Source: Melampsora larici-populina 98AG31
Lineage: Eukaryota; Basidiomycota; Pucciniomycetes; Pucciniales; Melampsoraceae
Length of the DNA stretch: 64,000 bases
Assembly: GCF_000204055.1 (NCBI RefSeq)
Contig: NW_006768796.1
Coordinates: forward strand, 432,084 to 496,083
Direction: 5' to 3'
Below, piece after piece: positions 34,310 through 44,558 of this stretch (position 1 is the first letter of the stretch; every line of letters starts with the position of its first letter). Position numbers and translations under genes: made by a program. Below the pieces are notes generated by a model, which was not told the origin of the DNA, ran no database searches, and worked only from the letters and a program-made list of their open reading frames with translations.

Positions 34310-35880
34310 AGGATACGAGTCAAAGGATACAATCTGGTGGGGCAGGAAATCGAGGCTGGTCTAGAATGAATTTTTGATGATTGCCCCCAATGATATCAAG
34401 GGCATGTGGACATGTATCCATCTACTTGATTCTTGTTGACTTGATCAAATTCAGTCAGTCCTTAGGTAAATCCAAGGTCATCGGCTTTGATTGGTGGCTA
34501 CCATTGAGAAAGAAAAGCACCGATTGTATGTGTACATTTAAGTGACACTTGTTGATATGATCCACAACTAAATATATCATTTGTACGTACACAGCGCAGG
34601 ATGATTGGGCAATTCAGTGGACCGATTGAAGGGGTTGTCATGATGGTACAACGTGCTGATTAGGTGGATGGAGAGAACTTTGAGGTGAGAAGTTGATGGA
34701 ACGGGGTCCGATCTCAAAAGGGTTTTCTATACCCGCAAAAAGCAGCAGGATATATGTTGCTATGCGTTCAAGCTCTTGTACGGATAACATCAAATCATAT
34801 ACATTAGCATTCTTCATTTCTATGGAAATTGATTGAGATCCCCAAAAAACATAATCAAAAATGCAAGTCAAACACTTCAGCCGTCTACTGATTCACCCAT
34901 AACGATTATGACAAGATGCCTATGATGAATCATCTCTTTCGAATCACACCTCTTGTAAACAACAAATGGTTGCCATCACCTGCAATTGTTGTCACATTTT
35001 GTCTCAAAGATTGATGCATCAGGCGGTACGATTCCTACCTTCATCTTTCATGCTTGCCTTATATATTGATCAAGCTTTGCTCATCTTTCACCCCCAACAG
35101 TCTTTCAATAGCATCTAATTTGGTGCATAGTTTACAGAGTCGCGCTTTCTTTCAGTTCATGGTCTCGTGGTTATTCCGCTGCTATCATAATCCATTCATA
35201 CGACCTCGTTTCTCTAGCCTATTGATCATCGCTACTTGTCTCTGCAAGACACTACATCTTTTCTCTCAATTATAATCATTCACCACAGCGGTCGCTAATT
35301 CCAATTTTGACTCTACGGTTATTGAGGCCTGTCTACCATCACTACTTACGCCATACCTTTTCAAAAGTCTTTGCTTTATTATATCATTGTACGTGTCTGG
35401 ACACCACCAACAGAAAAACAATGTGTTGAATCAAACCCCGCGATTAACATAAGTTCTTCTTCTATTCAACCCAATAGCTGAACAATCAACTGAACCATGC
35501 TAGATCCTGGCGCACCTGGAGTCACGAAGCAAATGATGCTCGATTGGCTCCGAAAAAATCATCCAAAATCTCCGATTCCATCAACTTTCAACAAGAACCA
35601 GGCCGCAGTCAAAGTACGGGAGAAACAGCCTGAGTGTTGGTGCTATATACCTTCAATATCTTACCCATAAACTTATGCATCAAGCTAACAATTTGATTGT
35701 GTCTTGTACGGTGTGTTGAAAAGTCTTCCCAGACCCAAAAAGTGATAGGCCTGCAACGTTTATACACGGAGATCTCATATTTGGCTCATCTCGAATTGGC
35801 ACAAGTGGTATGCAATTCTTACACACAATTTCACACGGTCCTGACCCATTGAATATACTAACACCCCATATATAAGGTCC
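34310..35880. other. Intergenic inside CACTA; possible upstream exon of the coiled-coil gene
   Basis: The stretch is mostly non-coding with pyrimidine-rich DNA at 34900-35450. At 35498 an ATG opens MLDPGAPGVTKQMMLDWLRK, with a helix-rich, SAP-like look, ending at a possible donor GTACGG near 35612. This may be the first exon of the gene that continues from 35885, but I could not find a splice path that keeps the phase with confidence. Confidence 0.4.
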
Positions 35881-35884
35881 AGAC

Positions 35885-37139
35885 ATGCGGTCTCGACTTC
35901 CTTCATCAAAGGAAACCAAGCCAATTTTGCCTCAGCCCAGTCGTGAGGAAACCAAGCCGAGTTTTCCTCAGCCCAGTACTGTCCCTGAAGCTTCAATGGA
36001 CACCCCAGTGAAACGAGCTGCTTTGCCCACTCCAACCATCGTCCTCCAAAACGCTCTAATATCAGTAGGTGTTTCTTGATTTGCATATTTTTCATCAAAA
36101 TCCTGCGACCAAGTTATATTCAATTCATCAGGTACTGAAGAATTAGCTCGCCGAATGAACAGTGCACAGAAGAATATGAAGGATAAGAAGGTAAGACTGT
36201 TGGCTTTCTTCCTGTTTAAGAGCTCAACTCACGTATCTACCGAGATTTCAGGGCAAGAAAGTTGCATTTTTGCAAGCACCAACTCGAGTGGCATCAAAAT
36301 CAGTAGTTGATGTCATGGAATTGACTAGCCAGCATGATATCAATTTACTTCGCCGTGAAGCTCCAGCAATGAGCCCCTTGGCTCACCAGATTGTCCCCTC
36401 ACCGCTTATTGAACAACGAGATATGCTTGAAGTTAAACCCAAGATTCAACCGACACACGATCTGATTGATCTATCGGATGGCGATTTGCTGTCCGTTGGG
36501 AACTTAAGTTGGTCCAGTTCATGATGTATCACCGTCCAAATCATCACGTTATTGATTTTTTGTGTGTCAGAAATCAATGTGCCTCCACTCAGATTCCCCA
36601 CTTCAAAGGTCAAGTCAGGTGTGGATGTGTTCCATGAGGAACAAGCCCGAGCTGAGAAAGGTGAGTTCTTGAATACTGATGACAGTTGCACTAAACACAT
36701 ACTAATAAGTACATGGTTTGGAACAGTTGATGTACTTGAAGCATCAGTCGCGGAGCTATTGAATAAGATAGAATGTGTCAAGAGGCAGGCCTCAGACAAC
36801 ATGGCTCAGTTGGAAGATGAAAAATGGAAGAGAGGAAAGTTGACCTGTATTCTTGATACTTTGATATATTTCAAATTTTGAGAATTCCAATCTACTTTGA
36901 CAGATCACGAGATCATCGAGAAGAACAAACTTCTCGATGAGCAAGCCGAGTGCATCAAGCACCTAAATAATTCAATCTCAAGCTTGCAAACAAAGGTTGA
37001 CAGCATGTACGCTTGGTACGATAAAGCCAAAGGTGACCTTGAGACTCATGAACTCTGCATTTATCAGCTGATGCGTACTGAAAATGGTGATGATGATGAA
37101 GGTTCAATCCTGGATGATGACCTCGTGGCTAACAAATGA
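35885..37139 (+). CDS. Proline-rich / coiled-coil protein (CACTA cargo)
   Basis: At least six exons chain in frame: 35885-36068, 36132-36190, 36252 to about 36505, 36571-36660, 36727 to about 36845, and 36903-37139, with short GT-AG introns. The N-terminus has a duplicated ETKPxxPQPS motif, then a basic stretch (MKDKKGKKVAF) and an acidic segment (HDLIDLSDGDLL). The last two exons form a likely coiled coil (VLEASVAELLNKIECVKRQA, then CIKHLNNSISSLQTKVDSMY) and end with an acidic tail. No stop or frame break is needed. I do not recognise the family. The coiled coil suggests self-association or scaffold function. The first exon may lie further upstream (about 35498). Confidence 0.55.
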
Positions 37140-37174
37140 TCTTAATGTATGATATAGTGGTATTTAGTCGTGAT

Positions 37175-39221
37175 AGGACCCTGGAAAGCCCCTATATACC
37201 CGCCTAATTGGGTATGTAGGAATTGGCCTTTTTGGGTAAAAATGGTCCTTATGTTCTGTGTAGGAATTCTAAAAATTTGAAAAAAAAAGTCACACAGGAG
37301 CCTTATTTTGTATGTAGGAATATGTCAAAAAGTGTGGAAAAAAAAATTAGGTTTCTTACACATTAGGTAGGAAAGAGGGTTCTCAGGGCCACCAGGCTAC
37401 CCACTTCAATACATAAGGTGAGTAGCAATGATCATCGAGTCACAATGAAACCCGATGTTATTGTGTATAGATACCAATCATGATAGTATTGAGTTCGAAG
37501 CTCAGGTAAGACAATTTTTTACACATTTTTATGTAAAAGGGTGTGGAAAAATGTCATATTATGACAGTTGATGGTCATTGAAATCGAGATGTCTGACAGT
37601 CTGGCATGGGTCAGCAAGAAGGTTGTTTCAACCAGTTTCAACCGAGTCCAAACATTTGAAATGGCCTGAAAGTTGCTGAAACAGCTTGATTCTGCTCGAT
37701 CACAACATTTTTTTTGTTTGATCTTGATAGTTTTCGTTGATATTAGACACAATTACTATATCTCGCGTAGCAAAAGGAAAAGGTAATGAACGAAAGAAAA
37801 AAAACAACCACCAGGATCCTGTGGCTTCTGATCACGCCAATGCAAATGGAGCCACCAAATTGGACCCTCGGACATGTAGTAAATTGGTAGCCATCATGCT
37901 GAAAAACTCTGAGCAGATGGACAAGGCTCTGGATCGCTTACATTGATGGAACATTCATGTAAAGCTTGACCTCAATTGGAGTGCAAAAAATACATCAACA
38001 ACTCTTGACATCGCAACACAAACACTTTATACAAGTGGCAATGTATCAGAAGACAATCCACTTGAAGTAAACAAGTTTGTTGTGGTTATAAAAAACAATG
38101 TATGTCATCCCCTGTTTCAAATATGAAGCTGCCGACTCTGATCATTTAATGTACTCTTGATTCGTTTTAGATGCTTTTTTTGGGTAAGATCTGTGCTCTC
38201 TACATTTACCAGAATGGTAAGCACGAGTGGATCACCAAATCGTCCACTCGATCTAAGCTCTCATATGCATCTACCCAGCTTTACATGTATAAAGGGAATC
38301 CTGGAGCGTGTAGTTTTGAAGAAAACTTTCCAAATCGCCTCATATTCTCGCATCTTGATATAGCAGATATTCACTATGTGTTTCCCCCCACCTCATCAAT
38401 GAATATTACTGAACCCAAGGCTAACACCATATGGATTCCTCAAGCTTATCGTGCTATGTTAAAGGCTATGAGCCAGAAACAGTACATCAAGGCAATTCTC
38501 GAACAACTTGCTGTTGAACACGCTAAAGCTAGAAAAAAATAAGCTATACTTGAATTGTAATATCTAACTTGGTTTTTATTTCTCTCCACCTTATCTAGAG
38601 ATTTGATTTTGTGTTATTTCTTCAAGTTGTTTCGCTTCATCTCTCCCAAATTCAAAAAAATACCAGTCTCTTTAGTCCCTTTTCTGAAACGTTTGACTGC
38701 TCTTTTTCTACTTCTTGATATTGAATTCTCAGACCCTGATCTCCCTCATGTGTAGAGATTCACTTTGATGTTTTTACCTGTTACAGCAGTGGACCAACTG
38801 CAGTGGCTGGCCAGGAACTGGAAACACAGTCCCTCCAGTGGCTGGCCAGGAATTGAATTACTCGTTTTTTTTAAAACTCAACTACATAACACTACATAGC
38901 TATACTACTCACTAGTCTATTTCTCTCTCAACAACTTCAACTCTTGTGATTCTTCTACCAAATTCCCAAAAAAATATACAAGTTTTTCCGGAAAAAAAAT
39001 CAAGATGTCTAATTGCTCTGAAACGCCCAAAAACACAGATTTTGAGGGTCCTTATGCAGATGGAAGGAATATTGGGACCTTTCTCCGAAAAAAAAAATGG
39101 TCCTTTGTCAACAGGTAGGAATCCGAGTTTTTTTTGTGAAAACCGGCGAAATTTGTGTAGGTAGGAGGGGAAAATTTCGGGATTTCCATTAGGAGGGTAT
39201 ATCGGGGCTTTCCAGGGTCCT
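37175..39221 (+). mobile_element. Nested 2,047-bp hAT-like element with its own gene
   Basis: The ends AGGACCCTGGAAAGCCCC are inverted copies, with similarity continuing about 40 bp through TATATACCCGCCTAAT and its inverted equivalent. An 8-bp target duplication GTCGTGAT flanks it (37167-37174 and 39222-39229). Both subterminal regions (37200-37400 and 39050-39180) repeat a GTAGGAA motif. The 8-bp duplication and subterminal repeats fit hAT, although Zisupton/KDZ elements also make 8-bp duplications. It does not encode a recognisable transposase but contains an unrelated small gene (37737-38542). It inserted into the CACTA element after, or together with, its cargo. Confidence 0.85.
37737..38542 (+). 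CDS. Unknown gene inside the nested hAT-like element
   Basis: A basic exon around 37737-37945 (VAKGKGNERKKKNN, then DPRTCSKLVAIMLKNSEQMD) is followed by coding-like sequence 37980-38099 ending FVVVIKNN at a GTATGT donor. After a ~70-bp intron a clean exon from 38170 to the TAA at 38540-38542 reads MLFLGKICALYIYQNGKHEW and later WIPQAYRAMLKAMSQKQY. The joint between the first two parts is unclear because a stop falls near 37944. The C-terminal exon has good coding character. No recognised domain. It could be a truncated transposase C-terminus or an accessory protein. Confidence 0.4.
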
Positions 39222-39229
39222 GTCGTGAT

Positions 39230-40108
39230 CATATATTCAATCAGTTCAATCCTAGATCATTGTTGGACTAGATTATCATCTGTGACTTTGGTGCTCACTG
39301 GTTGGCAACTTTGTATGCGTAGATGAGATCTAGTTTTATTTCCCTCTCATGGGCCTGAACTGTTTTCGACTGCCATGTATTCCTACATAATAATGTGTGG
39401 CAGTTGAAACCATAAACTCAAGAGAATTTTATAAAACTCCAATCATGATATCTAATTTTGTCTTTCAACTTTTTTTGATTGTCAACTTTTCATTCATATT
39501 CTAAAGGAGCTTTCTGAAATGTATTCAAGCAGATTGACCATCAAGTTAATTTGATAAAAAATGTGCTACATTACGAGAATAAATTGTACAGAGTATGTTA
39601 CACATAGGATCTAGCAGCAGGCCACCACACTAGCTAGATGTTCCAGATTGCGAAAATATGATATATCAATGATTGGTATATTAGACCCTTTGATATATCA
39701 TTTTTTCTGTTCACGGACAGCTTGATTACTTTGTGCCCTATGATTACAAAGGATGGCAGAAGCTTCTCGACAGAAGGGTGCCGGCGCAATTTTCAAGACT
39801 CGGCATTGGAAGATCATCCATCTCACCACAAGTATGTACACTTTTCTTATGTCCAAGAAAAGAGAAAAGCTTACAGACACTAACCACGCCCATAAAGACA
39901 AACCTTACACTACAAAAATCATATTCAAAACCTTCCCTCTCAAAAATCAAAGTACCAGGACACCAGATGGCTTGTTAAAACAGAAACAACATATAGTAGT
40001 ATATTTATAGGCCTTTCCAAATGTATAGTCGCCACATAAGAGTCAAGTCAATCATTCAACTGATACTGGAAGAAACATAGCTCTGTAAATAAGTAAGGGC
40101 TCTACAAG
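39230..40108. other. Intergenic inside CACTA
   Basis: A short plus-strand exon-like frame (39753-39828, starting MAEASRQKGAGAIFKTRHWK) ends at a GTATGT donor, but no continuation was found. Nothing else is supported. Confidence 0.4.
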
Positions 40109-41155
40109 CTATTGTTGAGGTGATGAGGGTACTTGAGCTTCTTCTCCATTGTCTTGAGTTGATGGTGTCGGAGGGCTTGGCGTATTTTTCTCCAAAATCT
40201 CCCTGGTTCAAATCAATAGCGTATAAGATTAAAGTTACAAAACAAATATAACGAGAAACATGACTCACTCATGATAATCAGTCAACGCTGAAATGAATCC
40301 GAAATTTTGGATAGTTTGATCAAATGTACATTTTCTGCTTCGTAGTAGTGCCATTGCACTTTTCAGCTGAAGCTCGAGCTCATTGCGCTTGGTTGATGAG
40401 ATTGTAGATTGCCTTAATTTGAGTTGTAACAGCTTGATGGACTGATGGGTTTCTTTGAGATAGGCAAGACTGTCATGGAGGTTATCTTCATGGTGATCTT
40501 TAGCGATGGCAATGGCAGAAACCTTGTCGTCATTCAAGAAGTGGTAGGTTTTGATGACACTGCAAAAATAATGTATTTTTCCAAGGTGAAAAATGATTGA
40601 CATTAATGCACAAAATGATTAATAATGCAGAATTAATGCAGAATTAATGCATTTTTAATCATTTTGTGAAATAAATGTAATCATTTTTCACCTCGGAAAA
40701 ATACATTATATTTGCAGTGTGAAGGTGTTGATGCTTTCGGATGCATGGCGGAATAGCCCTGCCTTAAGGTTTGACAGACCATAAATGTTGAACATTTCCA
40801 TCCGCTCCAGGTCGATGTCCGAGCTGGAGTCGATTGTTTTTGGATACTCTGCGACTAAGCATGATGGGAATCGTAGTTTAGGGACTTGTAAATATTTGGT
40901 GTTGGAGTGAGAAGGTATAGCTAGATTAGAGAAGCGCGGAGCTACCATTTCAACAAAGATTTTACGAAGGAGTTCATGATCATCTTTGGCTTTTTGAGTG
41001 AATATCAAATGAGGATAGAAAGTGGTGATCAATTCTAAAAGTCGGTTGGTAGTAGCTCTACTCAAGAAGGCATCAGGATCAAACTTGCGAGATTTATCGT
41101 TGAGAAAGTCGAGAACATAACTAGGTAAAAAAACACAAGATCTTTTGGAATCCAT
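40109..41155 (-). pseudogene. Unknown cargo gene interrupted by a MITE
   Basis: ATG at 41155 opens a frame with KRSCVFLPSYVLDFLND and FYPHLIFTQKAKDDHELLRK, which runs to ESINTF at the MITE border. Immediately beyond the MITE the same frame continues KTYHFLNDDKVSAIAIAKDH with a coiled-coil-like stretch (SIKLLQLKLRQSTISSTKRN). A 66-bp intron (40203-40268) precedes a short Pro/Ser/Gln-rich last exon ending at the TAG at 40109-40111. Without the 162-bp insert and one TGA copy the protein would be about 270 residues with no other lesion. With it, the frame stops 5 codons into the MITE. The family is not recognised. Helical character in the C-terminal half is the only visible structure. Confidence 0.65.
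40558..40719. mobile_element. 162-bp CACTG-ended MITE in a cargo exon
   Basis: The ends CACTGCAAA and TTTGCAGTG are inverted copies. The inverted repeats extend about 64 bp, so the whole element is nearly palindromic. The 3-bp target duplication TGA flanks it (40555-40557 and 40720-40722). A CACT(G) end plus a 3-bp duplication assigns it to the CACTA superfamily, but its TIR differs from that of the host 19-kb element, so it was mobilised by a different transposase. Confidence 0.92.
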
Positions 41156-42019
41156 GATGTGAGTACTTCAGCGTAGTTGAAAAATCAAGGACACAAGAGA
41201 AACTTCAAGTAGACGTGGCTTTCAAAAATACACACATGGGGATGATTTGAAAATTTGCTCATGATCCCTTGATCCTCCAATCTACTTACGTTTTGCTTGG
41301 GAGCGGGCAAACTCCGTAGTGGCCAATTTGAGATCCTCATTTGAGACATTATAAAACACACCACATGGCAAATCTAATAACTTCAACGTAAGCATAAACA
41401 AAAGAACACACCGACATCACTGATACATCTCACCGGAAATGAATGTGTATTCAAAGTTGGTGGAAGTCTTAATTATATACTTATACATAAATATGTAAAT
41501 CAGAGAAATGGATCTCTTAAATTAAAAATTGGGCGGTAGCTGGAGATAGAGGATGGTTAAAAAAAGGAGCGGGAGGCTTGTAGATATTTATGTGCATAGA
41601 TGAGGTATCACAATATGGCTCTGTATGCTAAAAAAGAGGTGAAAAACACCCTATTTGGAAAAACAAATAGGCGGGAGACAGAAAACGAGAGAGTTGGAAC
41701 CAAGTGTTTTAAGAGCTGGCATGAATTTGTTGTAAGTTCATCCAAAAAAACAATCAGATAAGATATTGAATTTCTTCTTATAAGCATGCAATTGCAGATC
41801 TGAACAATTTGGTTGGTTTACATCCACATGAAAGAGAGAAAAGGGATTCTTTTTAAGCATACAAGAGTAGATCTGAACAATTTTGTTCTTCCAAACCAAA
41901 GACAAAAAGTAAAAATTGAAACAATTTTATATCCATGTTCATGCAACCTCATTGAGTGGTCAGAACCAAATTGGTTTTGTAATACAAAGACAGGATAGAA
42001 TGAAGATTGTACATGAAAC
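41156..42019. other. Intergenic inside CACTA with a short direct repeat
   Basis: The motif AGATCTGAACAATTT with flanking TAAGCAT(G/A)CAA occurs near 41787 and 41870. No gene supported. Confidence 0.45.
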
Positions 42020-42856
42020 TCATTTCGAAGGTATGATGGTGTAGTGAAACCCTGGAATAAGTCTACCCGGCTCCACATCTTCTTCAATTACAAATTTTAT
42101 GTAAAGATCAACACAAACGGTACGATTGAAGGGAGTTAAATGTATGAAAACTTGAGGAGCGTGGCATTGCAAACTAAAACGTAATTGTTCAATAGTTTTT
42201 GACTTGATGCCACCGATGTCCAAGTGCCGGGGCCGGTGAGCAAACTCCTTTGCTTCTGGCACAACTAAATCTGGATCAATGTACGCCTTGTAAAGTAGGT
42301 GCAAACTGTGGCTGTTAACACCGGCAGGGATAGTGAGGCCGGGTTTCTTGCGTTGAATGGCTTCTTTCAAGACACGTTGAGGGGCGGTCAAGGGATCAAA
42401 GTCACCAAGATCGGTTTCTATGGGAGTTGGCGGAGGGGGACTAATGAAAGGACGCAGATGTGGGAGCAGCTCCGTTTCAAATGCATTCACTAATTTATCT
42501 CTAAGGTGGGTGACTCGATGCAAGGTTTTGGGGTTGAAGTGTAAAAGAATACGGTAAATTTGATCTTTGTGGATTTTTGTCTTGGATATCTCGTATTCAT
42601 GGGAAAGGAAGATATGTAGATTGTTGTTTAAACTGTTCACATGATTCCATAACGGATGTAGCCGAAGATTGTCCGGGTTGCTATTTGAGGGGCGGTTTGG
42701 TGCTGGCGGAGGTCCTAGTGAAATCGTCACTTCTTTTTTTGGCATTCCAGCGTAGCTAGATCTCTGTGCCTCCAAGATCATTTGCGAGACAGTTACTGGC
42801 AAGGTTGACTTTTTCTTGCCTTTCGTCATCTCTGGTGGAGTTGACTTGTTAGACAA
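42020..42856 (-). CDS. Intact 278-residue unknown protein (CACTA cargo)
   Basis: A single uninterrupted frame from ATG 42856 to TAA. The N-terminus is basic (MTKGKKKSTLPV), followed by Pro-rich PPPAPNRPSNSNPDN. The central part is helical (LHPLWNHVNSLNNNLHIFLS, then RILLHFNPKTLHRVTHLRDK), and a Pro-rich stretch PPPPTPIETDLGDFDP follows. The C-terminal region is mixed (HLLYKAYIDPDLVVPEAKEF, then VFIHLTPFNRTVCVDLYIKF). I recognise no family. Possible upstream exons exist (a MALTESYNIHPSPPSES start near 43142 and an exon near 42900-42960), so the true start could lie further upstream. It is the most intact cargo gene. Confidence 0.6.
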   Translation of the reverse strand: MSNKSTPPEMTKGKKKSTLPVTVSQMILEAQRSSYAGMPKKEVTISLGPPPAPNRPSNSNPDNLRLHPLWNHVNSLNNNLHIFLSHEYEISKTKIHKDQIYRILLHFNPKTLHRVTHLRDKLVNAFETELLPHLRPFISPPPPTPIETDLGDFDPLTAPQRVLKEAIQRKKPGLTIPAGVNSHSLHLLYKAYIDPDLVVPEAKEFAHRPRHLDIGGIKSKTIEQLRFSLQCHAPQVFIHLTPFNRTVCVDLYIKFVIEEDVEPGRLIPGFHYTIIPSK

Positions 42857-43142
42857 ACATCTACATATACAAATATATAAGGGAGAAACACACCTTGAGT
42901 AAATCTTTGATCCAGAGATGGGATATTTTGGTGTCGCTGTGAGGTAAGACTGGTGATCAAAACTAGAAACTGAGTGAACATCGGTGAGGTCAGAGAAACA
43001 TTTGTACAGATATATGTGACGTGCAGTGAGACTGCGAGATGAGTGAATAACATACCTTAAACAAATCTTTCAAGTTGAGATGTTAAATCTCTACTTTCAC
43101 TGGGAGGTGAGGGATGAATGTTGTACGATTCAGTGAGTGCCA

Positions 43143-44558
43143 TGGGTGGAAGGTGAAGGGAGGTAAAAGGTGAAAAGACTCAGTTATTGTCTTAGAATGA
43201 TACGATTGGAATTTAATGGTATGTTCACTTACAAAGTTTGGCAACCTAAACTAGCAGTGTGTGCAAAAGTGAGTTTGTCTGAACGTTGATCTTCGGCGGA
43301 GATTATGACTAGAAAGTATATGCACAGCAAAACCAAGTGAGGCTTCAGCTTTTCAGAAACAGTAGGCAGAAGGATCATGAATTGATCTGGAAGAAGATGA
43401 TGAAAAGGAGTTGGAGACAGGATCAAGACGCAAAAGGCAAACCTTGAGAGGGTGTAGTGCAGAAAAAGGTTCCGCAAAAGTACTAGAAAAAGGATACTTG
43501 TACTATCAGATATCTGAGGGCATATCTGACTGGCTTGAGCGGGCAACGACGAATAGTAATGAGCAGGCTGTTAGTCCTCAATTCAGGCTAATATATATAT
43601 TCATGTACAGTATGCTGATCAGTATTCTCAAGATGAACCGTGGTAAGTCTTTCTTTGTTTGCTGATCAGTAAACAAAGAAAATGGTTGGGCGATTGGAAA
43701 TGAAATAGTACTCTGTGGTACAAAGGGCCGCTGGTAGTTTGGTCACCAGTGGCTTGAGGTAGAGAGGGTCACACATCGGCACCAGCGCTCATGAAGAACG
43801 TGACGTAGGTGCCGATATATGTTGATGGTCACTGTGAAGGAAGTGGTATCCTGCATATGCAGGAAATTCTTTGTCCTTATCGTGGGGAAGTAATTAAAGT
43901 GTTAAAGCTGGATTCTTTGTTTATGTGGTGAGAGAAGTCCCTCTTTGTTTCGTATCTGAGATGAGAAATTCAACAGTTACTTACTGTTACGTACAGAAGA
44001 AAATGGTTTGATAATATTTTGATTGAGTGACTGATCAATCAAGTCACATTGGACAGTCGGAGTAGCATATGTTGTACGTCAAATGATCAATGTAGCTATG
44101 GATTTTCAGGATTATGTAGTTATGTACTCACAAAGGAACCTTATACCAACCATTGTTGGTATAGATTTGGGGGGTGAGTCGATCAAGTCACATTGAAGAC
44201 CCCGAGTAGCATACTTTGCATGTACAACGTCAGTATCCATGGCCGCAAGGATCCTGGATGAGTGACCAGAACAAAGCTGGACATATGAAAGGGCACAACA
44301 AATTCGGTTGAGGAGAGCACTGGGACATGTTGATCTCATGTGTGTTGTGCCAGACGTGCTTTTATACAACTCACCTTTCTGATCAGTCCCTCAGTAGCTC
44401 ATTTTTTTTTGCATCCTCCAAGTCGATATCTTTTTCTTATTCTAGAGTATTGGAGTGTATTATTTTAATTGTTGAGCAATTTAGATACAGTAATGAAATC
44501 ATTACCCTTAAGATAGATTTTCGACATAAACTGTTTTTGTTTTTCTGATCTCACTGTG
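43143..44558. other. Central CACTA spacer with palindromes and a duplicated segment
   Basis: The spacer separates the minus-strand cargo gene from the plus-strand accessory gene. It contains the perfect palindrome TCCTGCATATGCAGGA (43849-43864) and TATACCAAC-catt-GTTGGTATA (44142-44163). A ~60-bp direct repeat starts GATCAA(TCAA)GTCACATTG near 44033 and 44183. Such motifs could be binding sites for the accessory protein or a divergent promoter. A hydrophobic minus-strand frame at 43229-43546 is of doubtful reality. Confidence 0.45.

Noticed and set aside
40558..40719. MITE read as an intron of the cargo gene
   Set aside because: The acceptor side ends in TTTGCAG on the minus strand, but no usable donor occurs before an in-frame TAA a few codons into the insert. 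TIRs plus a TGA duplication explain the segment fully.
43229..43546. Hydrophobic 105-codon ORF as a membrane cargo protein
   Set aside because: It overlaps a plus-strand frame, has no clear start or splice support, and sits in a repeat-bearing spacer.
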